Shown piece after piece: positions 52,040-60,204 of a DNA stretch of 64,000 bases. A program made the translations under genes and the position numbers. The stretch comes from VFJQ01 sp044226525 (lineage in GTDB: Bacteria > Verrucomicrobiota > Verrucomicrobiia > Chthoniobacterales > Chthoniobacteraceae), in contig JBGAGV010000020.1 of the NCBI GenBank assembly GCA_044226525.1, positions 1 through 64,000 of the forward strand, read 5' to 3'. Under the pieces are notes generated by a model that saw only the letters and a list, made by a program, of their open reading frames with translations, made no database searches and had not been told where the DNA came from. Each line of letters starts with the position of its first letter. The stretch's first letter is position 1.

Positions 52040-53367
52040 CAGAAAAGTTTGCCAAGCCGCAGCGCAGGCACCGCCTTCATGGCCCACACCGCGATCGTCA
52101 GCAGGCCAAGGCCGAAGGCGGCGTAAGCGAAGCGCACCGCGAATTGCGCACGCTTGAGCCGCACAATCACGGCGTGACGCTGCTCCAATTCGGTGTTCTG
52201 CCGGGCGATGATGCCGCGGAGCACTTCGTTGTCCTGGCGCAGGCGTTCTTCGCTGGCGGCCTCGGCCCGGCGGCGGGCTTCATCCAGCTCGCGCATGGTC
52301 GTCTTCAGGTCGCTCTCCGTTTTCTGCTGCCGGGCCACCGCCACATCGAGGTGATGGTTCAGCCGCTCGACTTCCGCGGCCAGCCGGTCGCGATCCTTGA
52401 TCGTGGCGGAAAGTTCTTCGCGAGCGACGACGAGATCCTTCCCTGCGGTATCCTGCGAAAGACTCTTGCTGAGGGCATCACGCTCTCGCTCGACCTCCTG
52501 CAACGTGATCGACAGCGCTTTGGCTGCTTCGTCGGAATCGTAGAGTTTCCTTTTCGTCGCAGCCCCTTCGTCGGTGGCGGCGGCCAGGCGGGCCTCCGTC
52601 TCGGCAGCGGTGGTCTTAAGGCTCTCGTGGGCCGTCGAAAGTTCCGCGTGTCGGCCTTCGAGCGCCTGTAAATCGCGCAACGCCGTTGTGCGCTCCGCCT
52701 GCGTGCCCGTCAGCTTTACGCCCTGTTCCTTGAGCTCGGCTTCACGCTCGCGCAAAGCATGCTGCAACGCGGTCACTTCCTGCTCCGCCACCTCCAGCCG
52801 GGGCACCAGCGCCTGCCGATCTGCCACGTAAGAATCGATCTCCGCTCGGAGCTGGGCGGTCTGTTCCTGCTCGGAGGCGAGTTCGCACTCGATTCGGTTG
52901 AGTTCACTGGCAACGGCCATGGCGCGCTCAGCCGTTTCGGTGCACTCGGCTTCCTTGGCCGTGAGATCTTTCTTAAGCTGTGTCAGCTCGGTTCGAAGGC
53001 GGCGCTTTTCTTTTTGCAGCTTGTCGAGCTGGGCAACTTCGCCCTCGAGCCGCGAAATCTGCACCTGCGCGTCAGCGAGTTCTTTGCGCAGCGCCACCAG
53101 CTCGGTGTCAGGACTTTCGATCGGCGACTCGTGCCGATCCTCCGCACGACGATGAGAGTGGCCGTTGCCATTGCCATTGCCATTGGCATGACCCTTCGTG
53201 CGCACCGGCATTTCCGTCGCGTCGTGCAGTGAAGCCCGGCGCGGGATCAGCACACTCGTATGGCACTGGGGGCAGTCGGTAGCCAGCCCCGCGGCGGAGC
53301 CCTCGACCACCATTTTCTGCCCACAGTGCGAACATTCGAATTTAATGTCGGGAATCGTGGATTCCAT
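52039..53367 (-). CDS. Zinc-ribbon, long coiled-coil, C-terminal membrane-anchored protein
   Basis: A 442-residue protein. Residues 8-41 form a zinc ribbon with Cys12, Cys15, Cys32 and Cys35 (FECSHCGQKM ... DCPQCHTSVLIP). A His/Asn/Gly linker encoded by a short gcc-att-type repeat near 53161-53190 follows (NGNGNGNGH). Residues about 85-405 are a near-continuous coiled coil rich in Glu, Leu and Arg, and the C-terminus has one membrane helix (FAYAAFGLGLLTIAVWAMKA). The start at 53367 is chosen because the ribbon begins right after it. No function is known. Overlap with ruvC suggests coupled translation. Confidence 0.75.
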   Translation of the reverse strand: MESTIPDIKFECSHCGQKMVVEGSAAGLATDCPQCHTSVLIPRRASLHDATEMPVRTKGHANGNGNGNGHSHRRAEDRHESPIESPDTELVALRKELADAQVQISRLEGEVAQLDKLQKEKRRLRTELTQLKKDLTAKEAECTETAERAMAVASELNRIECELASEQEQTAQLRAEIDSYVADRQALVPRLEVAEQEVTALQHALREREAELKEQGVKLTGTQAERTTALRDLQALEGRHAELSTAHESLKTTAAETEARLAAATDEGAATKRKLYDSDEAAKALSITLQEVERERDALSKSLSQDTAGKDLVVAREELSATIKDRDRLAAEVERLNHHLDVAVARQQKTESDLKTTMRELDEARRRAEAASEERLRQDNEVLRGIIARQNTELEQRHAVIVRLKRAQFAVRFAYAAFGLGLLTIAVWAMKAVPALRLGKLF

Positions 53368-53539
53368 AACCCTGCCTCTTGGTATGGCTTTGGCGGCGGC
53401 GATGGTCAAAGTGATTTTCCACCACCATCGGGTGGCCTCGAACGGTGTGAACTGGTCAGGCAAGTCGAAATCTCGAGCGACATCCGCCTGTCACACAACC
53501 CTTGCCACACCCCCGGCAATCGCCTACAACTCGCGCCCT

Positions 53540-54217
53540 ATGATCGACTTCATGCAAAAGGGAGGGCCCATCATGTGGCTCATCCTCGCGTGCAGCGTGC
53601 TCGCCGGGGCGATTTTTCTGGAGCGCGTCACCTATTTTCACCGCGTCTCGCTGCGGGTGGGTGAGTTTCTGCGCGGCCTGGCAGTGCTGATGGAAAACCA
53701 ACGGTTTTCCGATGCGCTCGCCGAGTGCGCCACGGTGCGGGCTCCCGTTGCCCGGGTGGTCCACGCGGCCATCCTCCGGCATGAAGTGCCCCGCGCCGAA
53801 CTGAAAGACATCGTGCAGGAAGCCGGCCAGCTCGAAGTCCCGCGCCTCGAGCGTCGCCTCGCCATGCTGGCCACGGTCGTCTTCACCGCCCCGCTGCTCG
53901 GACTGCTCGGCACCGTGATGGGACTCATCGACGCCTTCACGAATCTTTCCGCGCAAACCGGCTACACCAGCCTCACGGATCTCTCCGGCGGTGTTTACCA
54001 GGCGCTCATTACCACCGCAGCCGGGCTGGTCGTCGCCATCCCGAGCGCGGTCGCCTACGGTTACCTCAACTCCCGCGTGAATGTGCTGCTGCACGACATG
54101 GAGCGCGCCGGCATCGAGATCGTGAACCTGATCTGCGACAACCGCCGCAAATCGCCGGAGATCATCGACTTCGTCCCCGCGGACAAGCCGGGCCGCCGCC
54201 AGCAGCAGAGCGAATAA
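53540..54217 (+). CDS. exbB: ExbB/TolQ/MotA-family proton channel subunit
   Basis: A 225-residue protein with three membrane helices: the first at residues about 8-28 (GGPIMWLILACSVLAGAIFL), then a cytoplasmic loop, then TVVFTAPLLGLLGTVMGLIDAF and the last helix LITTAAGLVVAIPSAVAYGY. The GLLGTVxGxxxAF and TAxGLxVAIP motifs are those of ExbB/TolQ. With ExbD and a TonB-like protein it would harness the proton gradient for outer-membrane work. The start at 53540 is divergent from the coiled-coil gene across about 172 bp. Confidence 0.92.
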   Translation: MIDFMQKGGPIMWLILACSVLAGAIFLERVTYFHRVSLRVGEFLRGLAVLMENQRFSDALAECATVRAPVARVVHAAILRHEVPRAELKDIVQEAGQLEVPRLERRLAMLATVVFTAPLLGLLGTVMGLIDAFTNLSAQTGYTSLTDLSGGVYQALITTAAGLVVAIPSAVAYGYLNSRVNVLLHDMERAGIEIVNLICDNRRKSPEIIDFVPADKPGRRQQQSE

Positions 54218-54233
54218 GCGAGGCATCAACGCC

Positions 54234-54638
54234 GTGAAGATCGAGCGGAATTTCCAGATCAACCCCGCGCTGGTGGGGATCGTGCCGCTCATCAACGTCA
54301 TGTTCCTGGTCATCCTGTTCTTCGCGCTGAGTTCGCGCTTTCTGCTCCAGGCCGGACTCGCGGTTTCGCTGCCGACGTCCAGCTACGTGCAGACGCCGAC
54401 TCGCCAGCCGCAACTTGTCAGCATCACGGCCACGCCGGTGCTGTCGATCTACCACGGCGACCGCCGCATCGCGATTGAGGAACTCAGCTCGCGCTTGAAG
54501 GAAGTGTCCGGCAAGGATCGCACGCTGGTCATCAAAGCGGACCGTGCGACGCCTTACGATGTCGTGGTCAGTGTCATGAATATCGGCCTGCAGCAGGGTT
54601 ATTCCATCGTGCTGGCGACCGCGCGGGATTCGCGATGA
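54234..54638 (+). CDS. exbD: ExbD/TolR-family protein with Asn in place of the membrane Asp
   Basis: A 134-residue protein, GTG start at 54234, with one membrane helix (VPLINVMFLVILFFALSSRF) and a periplasmic domain ending in DRTLVIKADRATPYDVVVSV, typical for the family. The helix should read PLIDVxFxLLIFF; here position 21 is Asn (codon aac), so the proton-carrying Asp is absent. The rest of the protein is not degraded. It starts 16 bp after exbB and overlaps the next gene by 4 bp (ATGA). Confidence 0.88.
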   Translation: MKIERNFQINPALVGIVPLINVMFLVILFFALSSRFLLQAGLAVSLPTSSYVQTPTRQPQLVSITATPVLSIYHGDRRIAIEELSSRLKEVSGKDRTLVIKADRATPYDVVVSVMNIGLQQGYSIVLATARDSR

Positions 54639-55426
54639 ACCCCGCGCCGGCCGCCCCGGTCGCCCAGGTGGAGAGAGCGCTCATTTTCGCGTGGGAACGC
54701 GTGCGGCGAGTGCCGGTGATTTTGCCGGGATTCATCGTGCTCGTTCTATTCGGACACATCGGCGTCTTCTTTCTCTTCCGCGTGGTCTATCCGCCTCAGG
54801 CCTCATTGGAGATGCCGCACCCCACGATCACGGTCCTCGACCGTTCGCGCCCGGATCACCAAGCGTTGCTGCGCTGGGCCGATGCCGAAGACATCGCCCC
54901 CGCAAGCACCCAGACCAGCATCACCGACCGGCTGCTCGAAGTCTCCTATCGCCCCTCGTATGCCACCGTGCGCACCGCCCCGCTTACGCTGCCGCCCGAG
55001 ACGACCCGCGTGCAATATCCACCGCCGCGCGATCCGCTCGCTCTCATCCGCAGCGTCGAGGCCAAGCCCGCCGCCCCAGTAGCGCTTCCTCCCTCCGCGC
55101 CCACGCTCGTGCGCTTCAGCGGTGAGCTGGCCCGGCGCGTCCGCGGCCAGCAAACCCTCGCCCTCGAAAAGCGCAGCGCCAAGGAGATGGAACCCGCGGA
55201 ATTCCTCATCGGCGTCACCGACCGCGGCGAGTTGCGCTTCGTCGTGCTCCAGCGCTCTTCCGGCAACGAAACGATGGACGCGCAAGCCTCCGAGCTTCTC
55301 TCCCGGCTCGAACTCGCCCCTTCCGCCGACCCGATCACGTGGGGCCGCGCGACCATTCAGTGGGGTGCCGACGCTTATCGCGCCGAAACCCCGAGCGCCA
55401 AACCTCCCACCCCCACGCCGCGTTGA
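54635..55426 (+). CDS. TonB-like energy-transducing protein
   Basis: A 263-residue protein with a cytoplasmic start, one membrane helix (VILPGFIVLVLFGHIGVFFLF, about residues 28-49), a Pro-rich periplasmic middle and a C-terminal domain (GVTDRGELRFVVLQRSSGNE, then MDAQASELLSRLELAP) that resembles TonB C-terminal strands. The classical TonB YP motif is not obvious. It overlaps exbD by 4 bp, which is the best evidence for a TonB/TolA-like role. The C-terminus is Pro-rich (AKPPTPTPR). Confidence 0.72.
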   Translation: MNPAPAAPVAQVERALIFAWERVRRVPVILPGFIVLVLFGHIGVFFLFRVVYPPQASLEMPHPTITVLDRSRPDHQALLRWADAEDIAPASTQTSITDRLLEVSYRPSYATVRTAPLTLPPETTRVQYPPPRDPLALIRSVEAKPAAPVALPPSAPTLVRFSGELARRVRGQQTLALEKRSAKEMEPAEFLIGVTDRGELRFVVLQRSSGNETMDAQASELLSRLELAPSADPITWGRATIQWGADAYRAETPSAKPPTPTPR

Positions 55427-55662
55427 TTTCCGTCAGCCTCGGCATGCTCGTCTTCATGTGCCTCGGCGGCATGCTCGCCGGCATCTTCGGCGCGTGGCTG
55501 CTCTCCGAATCCCGCCGCCAGCGCCGCGAACGCCAAGCCTTCCGCGGCGTCCTCCGCTGCTCGATGTGCGGCTGCGAATTCGCGGACGGCAGTTCCGAAC
55601 CCATCGCCCAATGCCCACGGTGTGGGACGATGAACGAGCGCGGGAGACTGTCGCGGCTGTAA
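55423..55662 (+). CDS. Small membrane protein with a zinc ribbon
   Basis: A 79-residue frame with a proposed TTG start at 55423 that overlaps the TonB-like stop (TTGA). One membrane helix (GMLVFMCLGGMLAGIFGAWL) is followed by an Arg-rich stretch and a zinc ribbon with Cys46, Cys49, Cys64 and Cys67 (LRCSMCGCEF ... QCPRCGTMNERGR). No family name is known to me. Position and overlap make it the fourth gene of the exb operon. An ATG at 55444 would shorten it by 7 residues and is possible. Confidence 0.6.
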   Translation: MISVSLGMLVFMCLGGMLAGIFGAWLLSESRRQRRERQAFRGVLRCSMCGCEFADGSSEPIAQCPRCGTMNERGRLSRL

Positions 55663-55783
55663 TGCCCTCAGCTTATCCAAATTTGTAGCGACTCACCTAG
55701 CATCCGGGCGGGGGGCGAAAAACGTTATTTCGAAATCTGGCCCCATTTTTTCGCTCCTTTGGCACCCCGACCGACCCCTCTTA

Positions 55784-58267
55784 TCACATGTAATTGACGC
55801 GCGGTCCGAGCCGACTATCGAGGAACTTTAGTATCACACCGCTCGCCCCTTCAATAATTCTAAGCCTCTGGACAACACTAAATGTATCGTCTCCGTCACC
55901 GAACTTTGGAATCTCGCCCAAAACTTCGAAGCTGGCGTAGCCGTTGTCGCTGATTTTTTCACAAGAAATGGACACTGCGAAACGGTCAAAACCATACTTC
56001 CGGAAAGCACGATTTTTCGTCCGCTGTAAAAACTCAAAGGCGCGTTTCTTAATTGGTTTCACAAGATTGATCGCAACAAGCTGGCTTTCATGGTCAACGC
56101 GAACGATCGTCGCTTCTACCGTGTGCCACTTGCCATGAAAGTGTTGCACCATAAACCTGCTATTCTGTGACCAAACAACCTCACACGAGCTGTGGTTGAG
56201 GCTCGTCCGTGTGCCAACATAGTGGCAACCCGTTTCCCCCACAATTCCGTTCGTTTCTAGGTCGATGACATAGTTTGACCGAGCGTCTTCGAAATTCTCA
56301 AGGTAGTAATGCCGGCGCATAAAATCAAATGTTCCATTTCGAGCTTCCCAGACTACAGTGGGTTGCTCTAAACTGAACCCAAGAGCATAGCGCCCATCTG
56401 GAGAGGTAGTGCTCTGAATGAAGGAAAATCGCTTGCTATCGCCTTTAGGGCCGGATGGAGGATGTTTGATATTCTTCCTCTTGCCGAGCACCGCCCGAAT
56501 GACCGCCTCGCTTTGTTGTAGGAAACTGTCCGGACGCGTGTCTTCCTCGTCGAGGTGTGACAAGTCAACTCGCTTGGATTTCACGCTGCCCATTTTGACC
56601 TGACTTTCAGGCGCAAAATCAGCTACCTTCCGCGTTCTCCGAATGAGGCGCCACGGTTCAAAAAAGCTGATTTCTTCTTCAACTCTTATCCGACCATCTC
56701 TCTGCACGCGTTCCGTGTAATTCGCCGCTGAATGAACGTAGTAGCCTTCGTTAAGGCAAATTTGAACTCTATCAATTCCACCAGAAATTTCTCTTTCCAA
56801 GACGGCCTTTAGGGGGTCACCACTTCGGTCAATCCAAAATTGTTGCTTTAGCTTTTGGCCCTTAGCCATGACGATACGCTCAAGACAAAGAGACTTCGCA
56901 AGTTTTTGCTCCATGTCTCGCTGCCGCGCCAATATCTTACGCACCGCCAATCTACTCTTCGGCTCTTGATCTTCCACCTCGATCTCTTGTAGTTGAATAT
57001 TCTCCCAAACAAGCAATCCGTGCTTAGTTTTTGTGATAGCGCGCACATCTCCGTCTTGCGAGATCACAAAGCCGATACTCCCCGGGTGATGATCACAATA
57101 TCGCATCATAGAGCGATGACGTGTCCCAAATTGGCTTAGGTCCAAGCTTTTCAAACGGCTAAAATTTCCTGTCGGATTTCCAGCGCTAAAAACTTTACTC
57201 GGATCCCCGCGCCTTTTTATTTCGACCCCGAATCCCGAAACGCGTAGTCCGTCTGATAACAAGATCAGCCCGTCGACTCCGGCAAGTGAGGAAACAAACG
57301 CTGCACATCCGAGTTCGGCTTTCTTTGCGTCCTCCTGTTCATTAAAAGCACCGCGTCTTTCTTGCACAAGGTTCGCTGGAATCGATGCTCCGAGTTCGGA
57401 GAATTCGGATCGCATCTGAGCGCGGGCTGTTTGCCAACGCGCCAACGCGAAAAGATGCCGTTCAAGGACGTATTCGGTTTTGTTATACTGCACCGAGTAG
57501 TTAATCGAAAGATCCTCCGTTGGACTTGAAGGAATTAGCAGCACTGCGCCTCCGTGCTTGAGTCGCCGGATCCCTAATAGAATTCGTGACAATGTTTGTT
57601 TCCATAGTGTGGGTGCATCTACCAAAAATTCACTAACCTCCTTTCGTTTGAAGTGGACTTGGAGGCGTGCCTTCACACGCTTCTCAAGCTTGTCCACGTA
57701 GCGCATAAGACCCTCCGCGATCGGCCCTTCATTTAGCACGTCATGGAATGCTGTCGCCAGCGTATCTTGGCTTAACTTCGCCAGTAGCTTTTGACTATCG
57801 TAAACTGTCAACGCTCCAGTGCCACTCACCTCCACTTGAATAAATCCAGGACGAAAAAATCGCCCTTCGCCTGCGCGGTTCAGAGCATTTTGGTAGTGAA
57901 TTTCTTGGTCGAACATGCCGGAGATTTCGAGTCGGTCGTCCTTTTCCCGGACCGCAATGCATGATGCCCATGGCGGAGCGGCTTGGGAGAATTTCGCCAA
58001 ACTTTTGGCAGTGAGCGAAATTGGTTTACCCAAAGGGATGAAAATATACCGATGCAAACGGCGTTCTGGATCGAGACCTTCGTAAAGCTGAGATTCCGAA
58101 CCAACGAAAACCACCGTGCAGAAGACTCCCCGCGACTCTTCAGTTTTCAGGCTCGCATAAAAGAGAATCTCTACCAAGTTCAGCACGCTACGGGTTCGTT
58201 CCCAGTTTGGATAACGCCTGCGCAAATGACTGGTGATTAAGGTGGCGATACGGCGCGGATGCGACAT
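55784..58267 (-). CDS. Large orphan protein with a DisA_N-like (diadenylate-cyclase fold) segment, possible nucleotide sensor
   Basis: An 827-residue protein (start at 58267, MSHPRRIATLITSHL; a Met 15 codons earlier at 58312 is possible). Counting from 58312, residues 340-430 read like a DisA_N/DAC domain: GVDGLILLSDGLRVSGFGVE (347-348 match the 'DG' of the DGA motif), then FGTRHRSMMRY with GTRHR at 396-400, then IGFVISQDGDVRAI. A preceding HGGAVLLIPSS strand at 253-263 is also family-like. The C-terminal third (SPDGRYALGFSLEQPTVVWE) looks beta-rich. Base use is unlike the neighbours: one hand-counted line, 57001-57060, is 50% G+C. I recall sensor-type relatives named DACNV; assignment is tentative. 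Confidence 0.6.
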   Translation of the reverse strand: MSHPRRIATLITSHLRRRYPNWERTRSVLNLVEILFYASLKTEESRGVFCTVVFVGSESQLYEGLDPERRLHRYIFIPLGKPISLTAKSLAKFSQAAPPWASCIAVREKDDRLEISGMFDQEIHYQNALNRAGEGRFFRPGFIQVEVSGTGALTVYDSQKLLAKLSQDTLATAFHDVLNEGPIAEGLMRYVDKLEKRVKARLQVHFKRKEVSEFLVDAPTLWKQTLSRILLGIRRLKHGGAVLLIPSSPTEDLSINYSVQYNKTEYVLERHLFALARWQTARAQMRSEFSELGASIPANLVQERRGAFNEQEDAKKAELGCAAFVSSLAGVDGLILLSDGLRVSGFGVEIKRRGDPSKVFSAGNPTGNFSRLKSLDLSQFGTRHRSMMRYCDHHPGSIGFVISQDGDVRAITKTKHGLLVWENIQLQEIEVEDQEPKSRLAVRKILARQRDMEQKLAKSLCLERIVMAKGQKLKQQFWIDRSGDPLKAVLEREISGGIDRVQICLNEGYYVHSAANYTERVQRDGRIRVEEEISFFEPWRLIRRTRKVADFAPESQVKMGSVKSKRVDLSHLDEEDTRPDSFLQQSEAVIRAVLGKRKNIKHPPSGPKGDSKRFSFIQSTTSPDGRYALGFSLEQPTVVWEARNGTFDFMRRHYYLENFEDARSNYVIDLETNGIVGETGCHYVGTRTSLNHSSCEVVWSQNSRFMVQHFHGKWHTVEATIVRVDHESQLVAINLVKPIKKRAFEFLQRTKNRAFRKYGFDRFAVSISCEKISDNGYASFEVLGEIPKFGDGDDTFSVVQRLRIIEGASGVILKFLDSRLGPRVNYM

Positions 58268-58585
58268 GAGTGGTTTGGATCGTGTGTCCCTTCTCAAGTA
58301 TTGAGTGCCCATGTGCGTTCGTCGATACTTCGAAGTAACAAGTTACATGCCGAGCTCGGCCCTCCAGAAGTTGAGAGAGGTCATGCGTTTGACAGCCCTT
58401 GCCCTAATTGGAACGGTCAAAAGCGGCCTTTCGTGGGGCCGGCCTCACCCTGAATCCTCAGCTAGATCGAAGAGGCGGCGAAAACCTTGTGAGACGATGC
58501 GAGCACTGAACAACCAAACAGACACAATAAACACACTATCCACCTACGGCGGCATTCGAAGCGACCGCTCTCAATCGGCAGTCCG
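58268..58585. other. Gap upstream of the DisA_N-like gene
   Basis: About 318 bp that should carry the promoter of the leftward orphan gene. It is lower in G+C than the region to its right. No tRNA, long inverted repeat or convincing gene is seen; short open frames on the plus strand have no family resemblance. Confidence 0.5.
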
Positions 58586-60019
58586 TTACGCCATGACCGC
58601 CTTCACCACGTTGCCCTCCACATCGGTGAGACGGAAGTCGCGGCCGGCATAGCGGAAGGTGAGCTTTTCGTGATCGAGGCCGAGCAGGGCAAGGATGGTC
58701 GCGTGCAGGTCGTGGATCGGCACTTTGCCTTCGACGGCTTCGTAGCCGTAGTCGTCGCTCTGGCCGTAGCTGAAGCCGCCTTTCACGCCGCCGCCAGCCA
58801 TCCAAAGGGTGAACGCTTTGTTATTGTGATCGCGCCCGTCGCCACCCTGGGCGTGCGGGGTGCGGCCGAATTCGCCGGACCAGACGACGAGCGTGTCTTT
58901 CAACAGGCGACGCTGCTTGAGGTCGGTGAGCAGGCCGGCGATCGGCTGGTCCACGGACTTGCAATTCGCCTCCAGGCCGGTGCTCAGGTTGAAGTGCTGA
59001 TCCCAGTTGCCGTGGCACACTTCGACAAAGCGCACGCCGGCCTCGATGAATTTGCGGGCGAGGAGGCATTTGCGCCCCATATCGTCGGTGCCGCCATTCG
59101 GATTGAAATAACTGCCGGGACCGCCGCCGCTCCCACCATCGGTGATGCCGTAGAGTTTCTTCGTCGCCTCGCTCTCCTTCGAAAGATCCATCACCGCCGG
59201 CATCTGCGTCTGCATCTTGAACGCGAGCTCGAAGGATTCGATCACGCCTTCCACGTCGGGATTAAAACGATCGCGTGCGAGCTTCTCGCGGTTCAGCGTC
59301 TGAATGAGTTCCAGCTCGGTTTTCTGCGCGCCGGGACTGAGCGCGGTTTCGAGATTCTTCACATTCACATCGCGGAAGGTGCGTCCTTCCGAGCCAATCT
59401 TTGTGCCCTGGTAAACGGCAGGCAGAAACGCGCTGCCGTAATTCTGCGCCCCGCCCACCTGGCCCGACGGCGCGATGGTGATGAAGCCGGGCAGATTCTC
59501 GTTCATCGAACCGAGCCCGTAGAGCGTCCACGCCCCAAGCGACGGGCGGACGAATTGCGAATTGCCCGTGTGCAGCTTCACAAACGCTTGCGGATGCGCC
59601 GGCAGGTCCGTCTGCATCGAGCGGATGAGGGTCATGTCGTCGGCGTGTTTGGCGAGATTTGGGAACAGCTCCGAGATCCACAGGCCGCTGCGTCCGCGCT
59701 GCTCGAACTTCCACTTCGACCCGAGCAGCTTGGTGCCGGGCCGCATGCCGGGCTTATCGGTGTCGGCGTTCAGCTTCGGCTTGTAGTCGAAGGTATCGAC
59801 GTGCGAGGGCCCGCCGCGCATGCAGAGGAAAATGACGCGCTTCGCCCGCGCCGGGAAGTGCGGTGCCTTCGGAGCGAGCGGATTGTCCGCCATCGCCAGC
59901 GTTCGCTGGGTCAGCCCCGCAAACGCCATGTAGCCGAACCCGCAGGCGATGTTTTTCAAAAGATCGCGGCGAGTCAGCAGCGGCGTGATGTCTCCACAGG
60001 TATGAGCGTTGTTGTTCAT
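58586..60019 (-). CDS. Exported DUF1501 protein
   Basis: A 477-residue protein; the start at 60019 (MNNNAHTCGDITPLLTRRDL) puts a twin-arginine-like TRRDLLKN leader and a hydrophobic stretch (GFGYMAFAGL) at the N-terminus. The DUF1501 core is clear: RVIFLCMRGGPSHVDTFDYK, KLHTGNSQFVRPSLGAW, FVEVCHGNWDQH, VVWSGEFGRTPHAQGGDGRD and HDLHATILALLGLDH. Asp/His residues resemble the alkaline phosphatase-like metal site. In planctomycetes and Verrucomicrobiota such genes usually pair with a DUF1553/DUF1549 cytochrome gene, which is absent on either side here. The function is unknown. Confidence 0.9.
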   Translation of the reverse strand: MNNNAHTCGDITPLLTRRDLLKNIACGFGYMAFAGLTQRTLAMADNPLAPKAPHFPARAKRVIFLCMRGGPSHVDTFDYKPKLNADTDKPGMRPGTKLLGSKWKFEQRGRSGLWISELFPNLAKHADDMTLIRSMQTDLPAHPQAFVKLHTGNSQFVRPSLGAWTLYGLGSMNENLPGFITIAPSGQVGGAQNYGSAFLPAVYQGTKIGSEGRTFRDVNVKNLETALSPGAQKTELELIQTLNREKLARDRFNPDVEGVIESFELAFKMQTQMPAVMDLSKESEATKKLYGITDGGSGGGPGSYFNPNGGTDDMGRKCLLARKFIEAGVRFVEVCHGNWDQHFNLSTGLEANCKSVDQPIAGLLTDLKQRRLLKDTLVVWSGEFGRTPHAQGGDGRDHNNKAFTLWMAGGGVKGGFSYGQSDDYGYEAVEGKVPIHDLHATILALLGLDHEKLTFRYAGRDFRLTDVEGNVVKAVMA

Positions 60020-60147
60020 GGCGGCAGGGTTACGAGCCCTGAAACCATCGCGCTGCGGAAAGGTTGCGCACAAATTGGGCAGGCCATCGGGCGCAAAACG
60101 CCACCACGGATCGCAGGGATGTCCACGCTGCACGGCTTTCCCCTGTC

Positions 60148-60180
60148 CCATCCGGGCAATCCGTGCCATCCGTGGTCCTT
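60148..60180. repeat. 'atccgtg-ccatccgtgg' repeat motif, candidate dispersed element
   Basis: The gap between the DUF1501 and RsmB-like starts contains atccgtgccatccgtggtcc, in which atccgtg occurs twice in tandem, with further related words on both sides (accacggatcgcagggatg at about 60102, cccgtgccatcc at 60186). The left word is an inverted form of the right one. Such strings are, from memory, frequent between genes of many bacteria. Its presence obscures the true start of the methyltransferase. Confidence 0.4.
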
Positions 60181-60204
60181 CCAACCCGTGCCATCCAAGT
60201 CGCC

